Source: Entonaema liquescens
Taxonomy: Eukaryota; Ascomycota; Sordariomycetes; Xylariales; Xylariaceae
Length of the DNA: 64,000 nucleotides
Reading direction: 5' to 3'
Assembly (NCBI GenBank): GCA_902805475.1
Contig: CADCSX010000025.1
Span: forward strand, 372,001 to 436,000
The notes below the pieces were generated by a model that had not been told where the DNA came from, made no database searches, and was given only the letters and a program-made list of their open reading frames with translations. This document shows, piece after piece, positions 34,614-46,700 of this stretch. Positions within the stretch are counted from its first letter, which is position 1, and every line of letters begins with the position of its first letter. A program made the translations under genes and the position numbers.

Positions 34614-36209
34614 CCAAAGCTCAATATTCTCATCAGCTAGATCAGTGTAATAGTATTGTGAAATCTAGATTCTCTTAAACTCATGCATTGCAATGCTTCA
34701 AAACAGCGCTCAAACACGCCCAGTGATCTCGGCGGTAATATAGCGCTTATCTTTCCGTGATTCCAAATACTTGTTGCGCACCAACGACGTTAACCGTATG
34801 ATCCTTTGCTAAAAGCGTACGGTTGAAGTGTCGTCAATTCTGGATGTGGCTTGAAGGATCAAGCTGTGTGAACCTTACATCAACCGGGTTAGTTAACGGA
34901 ATGCTACCCACCTTGTAAGCAGCTTATGTTCTGTACCTCAGCCATGCAGCTGCTAGGGCTTTTGCGCATAAGCCAGACCAATAACGGTATACCGAAAGCA
35001 CCTCCATAAGGTTGATCTTTTTACCATTGCAACAGTTTACTCGTGGGTATGTTGTACATAGAGTTGATAGGAATGGGATCTCCACCATCAAACGTAAGGC
35101 CTAAGGATAAGTAAAGTGAAGCCCGAACTTTGCTATAATTTGGTTCATATGTTGATGAGTGGATATGTTTTGTGGTCCGGATGCAACAAAACTTACCCGA
35201 TTACGTGTTAATGTGATTGAATATTGCGTCTCGGCATATTTCCTTGTATGCCGTATAAGTGCTCTCTTCCCAAAGTGTATATAGTATTCCAGCCAATAGA
35301 CTTCAGCAGGGGCTTGGCATATACTCTATTAGGAAGGCACCTTTACGTTTTGGCCAATCAGAACCTTTTAGGGCTAGGGGACATTACCGTTTTCACATGA
35401 CTGGCAGTGCTGAAACTTCTCTATTGGTGCTTATCATTGTTCCCGAGTTTCTCTGTTAGGTTGGCTTATACGCTCTTCGGACCGCACGCGTACTATTATT
35501 CCCTGCAGCCGTATCCGCTCCTTGTACCACAAATCGCCTCCGAACGGGCCGCAGGGTATATGATTTTGTTATCTGCAGGTCATCAATATTGTATGTACCT
35601 ATCTGGCGCAATCAGACTTGTATCCACAAGGAAGACTATCAATTTAAACAGTATTTCACTTAACCAGACTATTAGAAGGTCTTTTTGTTTTTGTTCTTCT
35701 CAAGTTTCATCGTTTGAGTAGAGTTGTGAAAATATGGAATCTGCTTAAACTTGTATATACTTCTTTTGTTTATAATCCTGGTAGTGAACCCCCGGCGTAG
35801 GCTCTAAAATCTAGCCCGCGGGGAGATCCGTCTTGACTAGTTGCTAGTTCTTCTAGGCTGCCTTAGTTAATTAGCCTAGTAAAGTTATAAGGAATTAACC
35901 AAACTCGTTGTTATTACAAAGGGGAATATCATAGTCAAATTATAAATACTTTAACTGACTGGAAAGTTAAGTCCCTGGTTTTCTTTACTTTACCTGTTTA
36001 GATGAACGTGGCGACTCGACTTGAGTCGATGAATGCCCTATGTGGGGGATGTGTCTGTGCACTGTATCAATGAATAATAATTACATGTAGTTTCACTAAC
36101 TCTCAGGATTCTTATTCGAACTGCCAGTATTATATCTCATCTTTCGATTGGGTTATTACTACATGACTATAAGCAGGCTTTTCATGAAACCTGGACTTTA
36201 TAGGTATGG
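34614..36209. other. Intergenic, no supported gene
   Basis: 1.6 kb between the P450 and the methyltransferase (convergent). Overlapping plus-strand ORFs at 35259-35721 have no domain. AT-rich; nothing else seen. Confidence 0.5.
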
Positions 36210-37731
36210 CTAGGCTAGCTCTGCTTCAACTAAACTCTCCTGCCCAGACTCGTAACTGTAGATCTTGACAATATTGAACCCCGCCTTTTTCAGCAACTCA
36301 GTCAAGTGCGCTTCGGTACGCTCTTGTATAGCGGCCAGCACAAGCATTAGTTGGTCCATCGAAGTGATCGGCCAGGTGGCGTTCTGGCGGGGCACCACGA
36401 TCTCGTTAAGGAGCAATCTGGAGTATCCTGGCTTCATAGCCGGTTTCAATTGCTGTAAGATCTTTATGCAGTCGTCGTCTCCCCAGTTATGAAGGATAGA
36501 GTGGAGATAATATGCACGGGCGTGCTTGATCGGCTGGGCAGTGAAGAAATCATGGGAAGCCGCTTCAAAACCATCCTCGGAAACGGTCGAAATGACTGCC
36601 GGTCGATCCTGCAAGATAAGCTTGCCTGGAACTTGCGGATACTTCGTCTTCAATTCATGCAAGTCATGGCCCTTACCCCCACCAATATCCACGAGGAAAA
36701 CATCGCTGTATTCAGAGTTAAAACCTTCAATGAGACGATCAGAGACGGGATAGAATCCGGGGTCAACCCATGATGGCTTTCCAAACCGATATGCTGACAT
36801 ATAGTTATTGAAGGCGTCCAGGTAAGGGGGGGTCTTGTCCAACCAAGCGAAGGCAGTTAAGTCCGTTTTATGTGCTGCCTGAAATGGTCCATCTTTTACA
36901 CTTGTTGGAAGTGCATAACCGGTCTTCTTGAGATACTCGGGTAAGTGGTGGAAAGATACGCCAGCAACATCGTAGCTATAGGAAATGTTTAGAGACCTGC
37001 AAATGATACAAAAAGGAGCAACTCCTACTGGAGAGAAAACGACTTATGTGGGACTCGGAGGTTACTAACAGGAATAGAATGCCATCCCTATATCTAGACT
37101 CCGAAAGAGCTTCAGATAATGTGGTACTAGAGTACGTATCCTCGCCTTTCTCATTAATCACGTTCATAGCGGCGAGATGCCTCATAGTCCGTACTAATAA
37201 GACATAGCCAGTTAGCTAGTTTACGCTTACGTTAGATGGGATGGGATGGGATGGGATGGGATGGGATGGGATGGGATGGGATGGGATGGGATGGGATGGG
37301 ATGGGATGGGATGGGATGGGTTGCTTTACGAATCAGGGTTTCGTCTGCATTAGTCTTTACTGCCAGCTCCTTAGATGTGATTCCAGCTCCGCCACTCTGT
37401 TTCAAGTGTTCGAATATCTTAAGATCAATTGCAGTGCGGCAATTGGCGGCCCTAGCCGGCTGTGACTTGAATTAGTAACACTGAACCTTGATCTACATCA
37501 CATAAGAAACAAAGGATGAGACGAAAAAGGAAAAGGCGGACTTTGTCCCGAACTTACCTCTGCCCATCCCATCCGCATGATAGCCTCGCTAGGCAACTCT
37601 AAGCTCGAAATTAGGTCATAACTAAGGCTCATCAGCTTCTCGCGAGCACCTGGGGTATTCGATTTGTACGAAGCACCAGCTGCTTGAAGCTGCGAGAGGA
37701 TGGCATCAACCTGGGATGTATCTTGAGTCAT
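36210..37731 (-). CDS. SAM-dependent O-methyltransferase (class II, COMT-like)
   Basis: About 404 residues. Exons: 37731-37558, 37459-37330, 37193-37070 and 36996-36210. The last acceptor could be 21 bases further in (exon starting 36975), also in frame. N-terminal dimerisation/winged-helix part includes IMRMGWAE and TMRHLAAMNVI. The SAM site is FLVDIGGGKGHDLHELK, and the catalytic-His region is YLHSILHNWGDDDCIKIL, followed by LLNEIVVP. The second intron (37194-37329) contains a 17-copy ATGGG tandem array. It lies in the cluster with prenyltransferase, P450 and reductase, so it probably methylates a phenolic hydroxyl of the product. Confidence 0.9.
37236..37320. repeat. ATGGG x17 tandem array (intronic)
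   Basis: Seventeen perfect copies of a five-base unit, 85 bases, with runs of three G every five bases on the plus strand. It lies wholly inside intron 2 of the O-methyltransferase, read there as CCCAT repeats. The regularly spaced GGG tracts could form G-quadruplexes in the template strand. The long MGWDG-type ORFs crossing it are artefacts of the repeat. Confidence 0.97.
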
Positions 37732-38698
37732 ATTCGCTATGGTAAGATCAAATGAGTTCTGTTATTGATAACGAGGTGTATATTTAGGTATGCAGCGAGG
37801 TGGGAACTATTTACGTATTATCCCAGGTACCGTAGTTAGAAAAAGTCCCTTGGCACTTAAATCGGATATAGACAAGCATCATGTGGAATGGTTGCACTTG
37901 TTAATGTGATAAATACATACTATAATGTCGATAACCTTTCTTACCATATTGAGTAAGGAAGGGGTACGCGAAGGATCGACGCCGCTCTCATGCATGTAAG
38001 ATAGGGCGTTTTGATATACATATAACACTACTCGATTTTACAGCTTATAAGTGCATATGATATATAATTGTAAGATAACGCCGAAGGAGATTCGGACTAA
38101 GAGACTAAGAGGTATCCACGTAGTAGAATCCATGAGTTCTTGGCTATTATTGGCGTAGTATGTACCTGTTTAAGGTCCCGATTGTCACCCTCCTCCCCTC
38201 CCCCCACCGGTCCGCTCCGCATAATCTAGCCTTCACACCTTTCTCTTTCGTCTCTCTGCCTCCCTAAAATGCCAATAGTAAAAAGGCACAGGCACTTATA
38301 TGCTACATTGAAAACGGGAACGAAGCTTTGTTCGGTATTTGTTTAATTTATTTATCTTAGATTCGTTGAGAATTCCCGGGAGAACCGACGATCAACCTCA
38401 TCTAGTCTACACGTGTAAGTCAAGGGATGGCCCACGTACCGAGGACATCAACAACTCAACTTGCCGCTGCCGGGGCCGCAAAATCATTTTGTACTGTAAA
38501 ATAGAAACACGCTTATAATTTCATGGTTAGTAGTTGTTATAGTGTTCAATAGCCTGTCCACTGGGTATCCTATATTTACATGTGTGCCAATATTTTACAT
38601 ATGCGCTCCGCAATTGTATAACTCAAAACAGTGTGCCGCCCCCAATTCTTGGCATTTAGATTCTCGTAGTCATCGGATCTCGTAGATGCCATAGTGCT
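37732..38698. other. Intergenic, no supported gene
   Basis: Upstream of the methyltransferase and downstream of the rhodopsin-like gene. No ORF of note; pyrimidine-rich tract at about 38185-38270. Confidence 0.5.
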
Positions 38699-39994
38699 TT
38701 AATAATCCGCTATTCGAACCCAATTCCCGTTTCTAAGCTCATGCCGAGTAAGCTCAATTTCGTCTGTAACATGGACTCCGGGCCCATTCATTATACCGCC
38801 TCCGTTAATCGAAATACTGGTACTGTGAAGTTGAGACGATACCTGGGCTTTGCTCTGACCGTATTGTTGAGAACTTTGCATTGTAGAGCCCGACACATAG
38901 CGTCGGTAAAGTGGACCATATGTTGGAATCGAGGCTGCGAGGATCCCGACCAGGAGCTCAGCAGCAGATACGAATCCTGGAGGAACGTTGTCCCCTTCAA
39001 GAAGAGATTAGGCATTAGCATTTCAACAATAGTAGAATATCAACCGGAGTTAGGCTTACAACTAACGTCTGGTGTGGAACTCACAACCAGACTATATGCC
39101 AACCTGATTATGCTGACGATACAAGCGCTGTAGATAGGAGAGGAGGTTAACATAGGTTACCAGATCAAAAGAAGGGTATATTGAGAAAACAAGCATATCT
39201 TACCTGCTACCTGTGGCGAATATGAAAACCAGCTGAGTCCTTTTTGCTTGGTGACCTGTAGTCGCAAGATCATAGGAATCGGCAACGCGAGGATGACGAA
39301 ATCAGTGATAACGTTGATTACGCCAGCAATAAGTACTAGCAAACCGTAGTTGATGCAAAATGCATCCGGAATAGACGTATCCCAAGCAAATTCGATCGGC
39401 GTGCACTGAAATATCGACACAAAAGTTGATGAGATGCACCAAGCGGCGACAAACATGGACACTATCCATAGGGAAATTTGGAAGCGTCTCGAAGAGAATA
39501 TCGCGCCGTAGAAACTCAGGATGCTAAACTTTATGAAGCCTATGCAGACATAGTAAAAGACTTCGAGGACGATACCCCACTGGTTCGGAGTTAGTGGGTT
39601 CGAAACGTTGGATGTGTATTCGTGACTTACAATCCGAAGATGTTTCGCGTCCGTAACGAAGATGATGTGTATCCCTAGTCCGTAATATGCTGATAGCGAA
39701 AAGCTAACAAGGGCACCGATATAGAAGATCTTTAATGAAATACAGAGTCAGTCTGATAGAACCGGTTAATGAAAGATATCGACTTATACGTACCCACGCT
39801 ACCAACATCAACCAGTCGCTGGTGTTTAATACTATACGACCGTGGGCGACATGCCGTGCCCAGACTCGGATGAGAAGAACAAAAACAGAAGCCACACCAG
39901 TTGTGATACTGCATGCATATACATTAGCGACAAGACTATCGTCTTTATGCGCCAACATATACGCTACGTCTTCTTCCGTTAATGGTTTCGCCAT
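38699..39994 (-). CDS. Rhodopsin-like fungal integral membrane protein (PF20684), one frame break
   Basis: Seven-helix 'rhodopsin domain' membrane protein of about 346 residues, a Pezizomycotina family related to Pth11-like receptors, usually of unknown ligand. Exons: 39994-39794, 39729-39631, 39579-39204, 39127-39060 and 38994-38699. Typical pieces are WARHVAHGRIVLNTSDWLML, VFYYVCIGFIKFSIL, CTPIEFAWD, ITDFVILALPIPMILRLQ, and after the loop ACIVSIIRLAYS and AASIPTYGPLYRR. Just after VTKQ the family frame shifts, because an A-run (TTTTT on the plus strand, 39241-39245) looks one base short; with it bridged the exon 3 donor joins exon 4 in phase. It is divergent from the GMC oxidase. Confidence 0.85.
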
Positions 39995-40846
39995 CTTGAC
40001 GGGAAAGACAATATATTGGGCAGCCTTGAGTCTAGTGGGCGATGATCTTGAAGTGAGATAAATTCCTCATGATGAACTACTCGGGGGGAGTGTATGTTAC
40101 ATAAGGAGTCTCCGAAGAGAATAATAAGTAAGCCATACTGAAGTCAGCTTGGAACTAGCCAAACGACACAATAGGATGGCATCAGACGGCCAAGGTCCGT
40201 CGCTGCAGATAAATGTGCCCTGGCATTAATGGTAGATGCTTATTTAGGTTAGATAAGAAGGGCTTATTCGATTAAATGAATAAACGATATAACGATTATT
40301 GCGACGTAGACCCATACGTACCCATACCTGTACCCATACTTACCATGTAGGAATACATGTATCTGCATCCATAGTGAGAACTGTTGGAGTCTTTAGAGTG
40401 GGCAAAAATTAGGCCGAGTAAAGAGATTCTAAAAGTAACACACACTTATGGGGAAAATGGCATGAAAGTGGCATGCAGAGTAAAGTTCAATACATCTCAG
40501 CTTCCACTTACAACCAATGTTGTTTCATGCCCCTCTATCTCTTTATGACAAATGATCGATTTCGCTTTTGCACGTATAAGATACTGTGTAACTAGGTAGA
40601 TAGGTTTTAAATTTCTTAGTCCTATATTCCATCAATAAAATCCTCCATCCTACTCGGCAACTTTTGCAGTTTGACCTAGCTGTTCTTCAACTATCACTGT
40701 GGAATCGGTGGCTAGGCTTGAAGACGATCATTGCTTCTATTTACCTAGGGACATTTTTCCACCTTCATACTAAGACCTAGGAAGATTCTCTTATCTATTA
40801 TTATCTAGGGATACTTACCACTTTCCTTTAAACACCAGGGTTCAAT
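39995..40846. other. Bidirectional promoter, rhodopsin-like / GMC oxidase
   Basis: About 850 bases between divergent start codons. AT-rich; no ORF with family features. Confidence 0.5.
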
Positions 40847-42801
40847 ATGCCGTTATACACTCAGCTTCCTGATGCCATCCAAGAAGTGGATGTGATCGTT
40901 GCTGGAGGTAAGATAAAGCTATTCGCTATTTTTAATGAGAACTTAACTTAATTAACGACGAACATAGGTGGCACTGCCGGTTGTATAATTGCGTCTAGAC
41001 TTGCCGACAAGGACCCTAATTTGAGTATATTGGTTATTGAAGGAGGGCCAGACAACTACAACGAGACTCTCATCATCCACCCAGCCTTCTTCTTTGCTAA
41101 CTTGGCACCTGGGTCAAAGTCAGTTGCTTTCAAGGTGGGCAATAAGTCTGAGCATCTCGCCAATCGAGAAATTGTCGTCCCTACAGCCAATATCCTTGGT
41201 GGTGGTTCTTCTGTAAACTTCTCACTATACAGTCGAGCTCAACGATCAGATCTTGACTCCTGGCAAATCCCAGGATGGTCTGCGAATGAACTACTCCCAT
41301 ATATGAAAAAGGTACCCTCAGTGTCTCATCCAAATAACCCAAAAACTAAATGGTGCAGATTGAAACATACCAAGGCCCAGACTCAAAAGGCGTACATGGC
41401 ACTGACGGTCCAATTGTCGTTTCCAGTGGCTCGTACCGTGCTAAAAGAATTGAAGATGACTTCCTCAACGCTCTCCAGGCAGTGGGTTACCCAGAAATCG
41501 AGGACATGAACGATCTAGATAGCTGTAACGGTGCGCAGCGTGCCATGCGTTACGTAGCCCCAGACGGACTGAGGCAAGATGTCGCGCACTCGTACCTTCA
41601 CCCCAGGCTTAGGGATGGAAAGCATCCCAACCTCCACGTTCTGGTCGAGTCTAGAGTAGTACGACTTGTACTCGAAAACAACCGTGCCGTTGGCGTCGTT
41701 TACCGACCGAACTCAGCGTCTTCTGCCGCCGGGGATCGAACCATCAAAGCCAAAAAGCAGGTCGTTCTCTCTGCTGGAGCTTTCGGAACTCCGGCTATAC
41801 TAGAAAGGTCTGGTATCGGTAACCCTGAGATATTGAAGAAGGCCGGTGTGCAACCCGTCGTAGATCTCCCTGGCGTCGGCAACGGGTATGAAGATCATCA
41901 CATTATCGGTTACCCGTACCGGTCGAGCTTGAACCCGGATGAATCCCACGATGCGATCAACGGTGGCCGGTTTAACATTGAAGACCCCGAAACCCGTAAA
42001 CTTCTGGGCTGGAATGCCGCAGATATCACATGCAAGCTTCGACCGACGGAGAGCGATGTTGCTGCCTTAGGTCCCGACTTTCAACAGGTATGGGAGAAGG
42101 AGTGGAAACAAAACCCGAACAAGCCCATGGTAGTCATGGCAGCCTACAATGCGTAAGTGAAAGCTTTTACCTACGGTGCTATTACTACGATTCTAATCAT
42201 AACTAGCTTCCCCGGAGTGCCTATCGGCCTCCCTGTGGCCCAGTACTTCGGTCACAACATCTTCACTCCTTACCCCTTCTCGCGGGGCCACGTACATATC
42301 ACCGGCCCCGAATTAGATGACAAGATAGACTTCGAATCCGGCTTCTTCGCAGACGCCGGTAGCATCGACATCAAAATGTGCAGGTGGGCATACAAAGTGC
42401 AGCGCGAGATCGCGCGCCGCAGGACCGTATACCGAGGCGAAGTAGCGCGGGGCCACCCGGCGTTCGCAGCAGACTCCAAAGCGGCGGTGATCGAGACGGA
42501 GGGGCCACTGCCCACGCCCATCTCCAACATCGAGTACACGGCGGAGGACGACGCAGTTATCGACCAGTTCTTACGTGAGAACGTCCAGACGACGTGGCAC
42601 TCGCTCGGCACCTGCAAGATGAACAAGCGCGAGGAGTTGGGCGTGGTGGACTCGAAGCTGGACGTATACGGCGTTGATTCGCTCAAGGTCGCTGACCTCA
42701 GCATTCTCCCGCGCAATATCGGTGCTCACGCTGCTAACATGGCCATGGTGATCGGCGAGAAGGCCGCGGACCTCATCATCCAGGAGCTAGGACTTGCCTA
42801 G
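40847..42801 (+). CDS. GMC-family FAD alcohol oxidase
   Basis: 597 residues; exons 40847-40907, 40968-41311, 41359-42152 and 42207-42801, all with canonical GT/AG sites and matching phases. The N-terminal Rossmann motif VIVAGGGTAGCIIASRLAD is split by intron 1, and IEGG and ILGGGSSVNFSLYSR (GMC signature 1) follow. FGTPAILERSGIG is signature 2. C-terminal PYPFSRGHVHI and WHSLGTCKM (catalytic His531) resemble fungal alcohol (methanol-type) oxidases. The second catalytic position is His574 in IGAHAAN, where the alcohol-oxidase group usually has Asn. In the cluster it could oxidise a benzylic or prenyl alcohol. No frame error, and no PTS1-like C-terminus (ends GLA). Confidence 0.93.
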
Positions 42802-43523
42802 GTAGTACCTAATTAATAGGGGCTAGTATACGAGAGATACGCGCTTAGGTACCTAGATAAGTACCTAAGAAACCAAGTACCAATCGCGCGATACTTACTT
42901 ACTTACTTGCTTCGAATATCGGATATCGGATATTAAAATCCCATTGCTACTCCACGTTGCGTTGCATGACACCTGAAAGAGGGTTACCATCCCCTCATAC
43001 ACCACAACAAAAACGCGATGAAACTCTAACAACGGCTACTTCCGAGTTTTTTCTGGAAGTTTAAGGGGTTTGTCGGTATTAGGGGTTATACAGCATGACC
43101 TACTTTATCTATGTACTCCGTGACACATCTTATAGTTCTTAGAGCAGCAATGTAAAAAAGAAGAAGAAAAAAAAAAAAAAAAAAAAGGGTGAGGTTGTAT
43201 CTGACTTCTGGGAATATGCTTATACGCGTATTCCATCCTAATCGTTCGTAGACCAATCCCTCTTAAGCTTCACCATAATTGGAATTATCTATTTCTCGTG
43301 CGACAGACTAGTGTTATGTGTATGTGTGTGTGCAACCATCCCCTGATCAAAATATCCCGGCGAACACGATCTTGTACGACGGAAAAGCTATGCGATCAAG
43401 TTGTATTTGTATTTATTTGTCTGTTTGTTTGTGTGGAGTTGGCGTTCTAGAAAATTACGGCGACTACACGGTTGTATTATACCGGTTAACCCGATATTAC
43501 ATAGCTTATATGCCGTGCGACAT
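42802..43523. other. Intergenic flank of the LTR element
   Basis: 3' flank of the GMC gene, with a TAGGTACCTAG palindrome near 42846-42855 and a poly-A tract at about 43155-43186. The plus-strand ORF 43318-43539 runs into the LTR and has no family features. Confidence 0.6.
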
Positions 43524-43734
43524 TGTGCTTCTTAATTAATTTATATAATAGTTCGAGATATTAATTATTTATAAGGTAATTAGAATCTAATAAATTATAA
43601 TATATATAATAATTGTTAATTATTAATTAAATTAAAATTATAAAATATTATAAAAATATTTTTATTTAAGTTTTAATTATAAAACGTTAAAGTTTAAAAA
43701 TGGTTAATACGTTATTATTATAAAATTTATATTA
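43524..43734. repeat. Left LTR
   Basis: 211-base direct repeat aligning without gaps to 48907-49117 (offset 5383). Its outer left end keeps more G and C (TGTGCTTC, GTTCGAG) than the matching part of the right copy, while its inner end is fully AT-converted. Confidence 0.88.
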
Positions 43735-46700
43735 TTTTTTTTTTAAATAATTATTTTTAATTATTGTTAATTTTTTTAATAATTATATATTTAATTTATT
43801 TATTTTAATAAATATTATTTATTTTATTTTAATATAATTTTATTAATATATTATATATTACGTATTAAGTAATTATTGTAAATATAAACGGGGAAAAAGT
43901 TAATATTATTATATTTATTTTATAATTATATATTATTAAAATTTTAAATTTTATATATATTATTTAAGTAGTAATTTATTATAATTTAAAATTTATTATA
44001 ATAAAGTTTATATTTTATAATATATTATTTTATTTTTAATATTTAATTTTTAAACGCGTACGTTTTAATTAAATTTTTTTTTTTTTATAAATATGTATGT
44101 ATTTAATTTTTAAATATTTTAACGTTATTAAATCGATTATAAATTAATAATATTTTATATTATTTAATTAATTATTTTGCGAATAGTATTTTTTTTTTTT
44201 TCGTTAATTTGTAAGTATATTTATTATATTTGGTAAGTTATTAATTTTAAAGTAATTGCGTATTAAATATAAAATAATAATTATTATATTTTTTAAGTTT
44301 AAAAATGTAATTATATATTATTAACATTTTTTGTAATAATTATAATAATTTTATATATATGGGATTTGTTTAATATTTATGTAATATAATTTTTTTTAAG
44401 TTTTTGTTAATTTTTTTAATTTTATTATTACTTTTTAATTTAAATAATGTAACGGGTTTAACGGTAAATTTATTAAATTTTATTTATTCTTTTATTTTAT
44501 GATTTATAAACGATTTAACGTTATTATTAATTTATTTTTTTAAATAATTAAAAATAATGTTTATTTTATTAAATAAAAATATATAATTTATAAATAATAT
44601 TATTACAATTATTATTATTTTAATTTATTTTATAATATATTTAATTGTTATAAAAACATTATATTTATTAATAAACGTATAATTAATTATTTATTACGTT
44701 AATAATATTAATAAATATATAAATTATAAATTAAATAATATTAAATTTAGTTTTTTTATTAATTAACACGCGGAATATTCAATTATTATTTTTTATATTA
44801 TTAATATAATTTTAAAATATTAATATTATTTTAATATTTTTTTAAATATAATTTTTATTATAACGTAATTTCGATTATAATATATTTTTCGTAATTTAAT
44901 TATTAAATTATTAAATTTAAATATTGTTTATAAATTAACAATTTTATTTTTTATTTTTATTATATATAAAAAGTTTTTAAATATTTTTTTATACGTAATT
45001 ATTTTATATAAATAATTTTTATATATAACGAAATTTTTATATATTTAATTTTTATTAATTAAATTAAATAATTTTTTTTTAAATATAAGATATTTATAAA
45101 TAATTTATAAATTAAATTTATTTAATTTATATAAATATATAATGTTTTATTTATAAAATTTTTTAATAAATAAGAAATTAAATTTAATTATTTTTAATTT
45201 AAATAATTTAAATAAATAATTAATTAAAATATTAATTTTATTTAAATAATAAATAATTTTAATATCATAATATTTTATAACATTAAAAAATCAAAAAATT
45301 TTCGCAAATTATTTAATTTTCATATTAATAATTTTTAAAAATTTATAATCCGTTATCATTATAACATCACTTTTTTTTACCTAATATTTCTAATATTAAA
45401 ATATTAATATAATTTTTAATAATTTTTATTTTTACGTTAAATAACGTTATTAAATATTAATTAATTTTTTTAAAAAATAAATTATTAAATAAAAAATTTA
45501 TTAATTATTATATATATATAATTACAATAAAATAATGTTAATATATCCTTTACTTACATTTATTTCTAATATTAAAGGTAATTTTTAATTAAATTTTATT
45601 ATAATTAATATTATTATAATTATTTTTTATATTTTAAATTATATTTTTTTAATTATTTTATTAAATTTTATTAATATATTCTTTTATTAATTAATTAATG
45701 TTATAAAAAAACTTAATATTTTTAAATAATTTTTTATTAAATTTTTAAAATATTTTATTACATTAATAAAAATTCAAATATTAATAATCGTTTTTAATAT
45801 TAATTTATTTCGTATCGCTATTACTTTTATTAAATCAATTTTAATATTTTATTCTAAAATAATAAATCTTAAAAATACTTTTTATTTAATAAATATTTAA
45901 CTTTTTTCGATATTAATAATTATTTTATATTTAATAAATTTTTAAAATATAATTATTATTTATTTATAAAATTACTTTAAAATATTTACTTAAATACAAA
46001 TATCATTAAAAAAACTTATAATAAATTTATAAAACTTATATAACATTTCGTTAATAAATATTTAAAAAATAATTAATGCGTTTATTAACTTAAAAAACAT
46101 AACCATTTATTTATATATTTTAAAAAATATTATAAATGTTATTTTTTTACGATATGGTAAATAAATTAATATATATTAAAATTTATTTTTTAAATTAATA
46201 AATACGTATTAATAATAATTTATTACGCATTAAATTTAGTTTTACATGTTAAATAATAAATATACGTTTTTTTTAATACATTTATTTAACTTTTTATAAT
46301 CGTAATAAAAGTGTTAAATAACGTTTAAATTATCTTTATTTAATTTAATTGTTTAACTTAATGTTTTTTTAAATATTAATAATAATAATAACGTTTAAAA
46401 ACTTATAAATTTTTAAATTATTTTATTTTTATAAATTTTAATAAATTTTTTTAACGTTTATTTTTAACAAAGATTATATTTTCGTAACGGTAATTTTACC
46501 AAAAAATTATTACTTATATTTATATAATATAAAATTTACATTTTTATATTTATACAATATTTAACGTTATTAAATAATTTTAAAAATTTTTTAATATATT
46601 TTTAAAAATATATATTAATTTAAAAGTTTATTATTAATATATTTTTATATTATTTAAAATTTAATATTATTATAATAATAATTTTAAATATTAATTTTAT

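Noticed and set aside
37236..37475. Two plus-strand ORFs encoding repeated MGWDG peptides
   Set aside because: They are produced by the ATGGG tandem array inside the intron of the minus-strand methyltransferase and continue into its antisense exon; no independent support.
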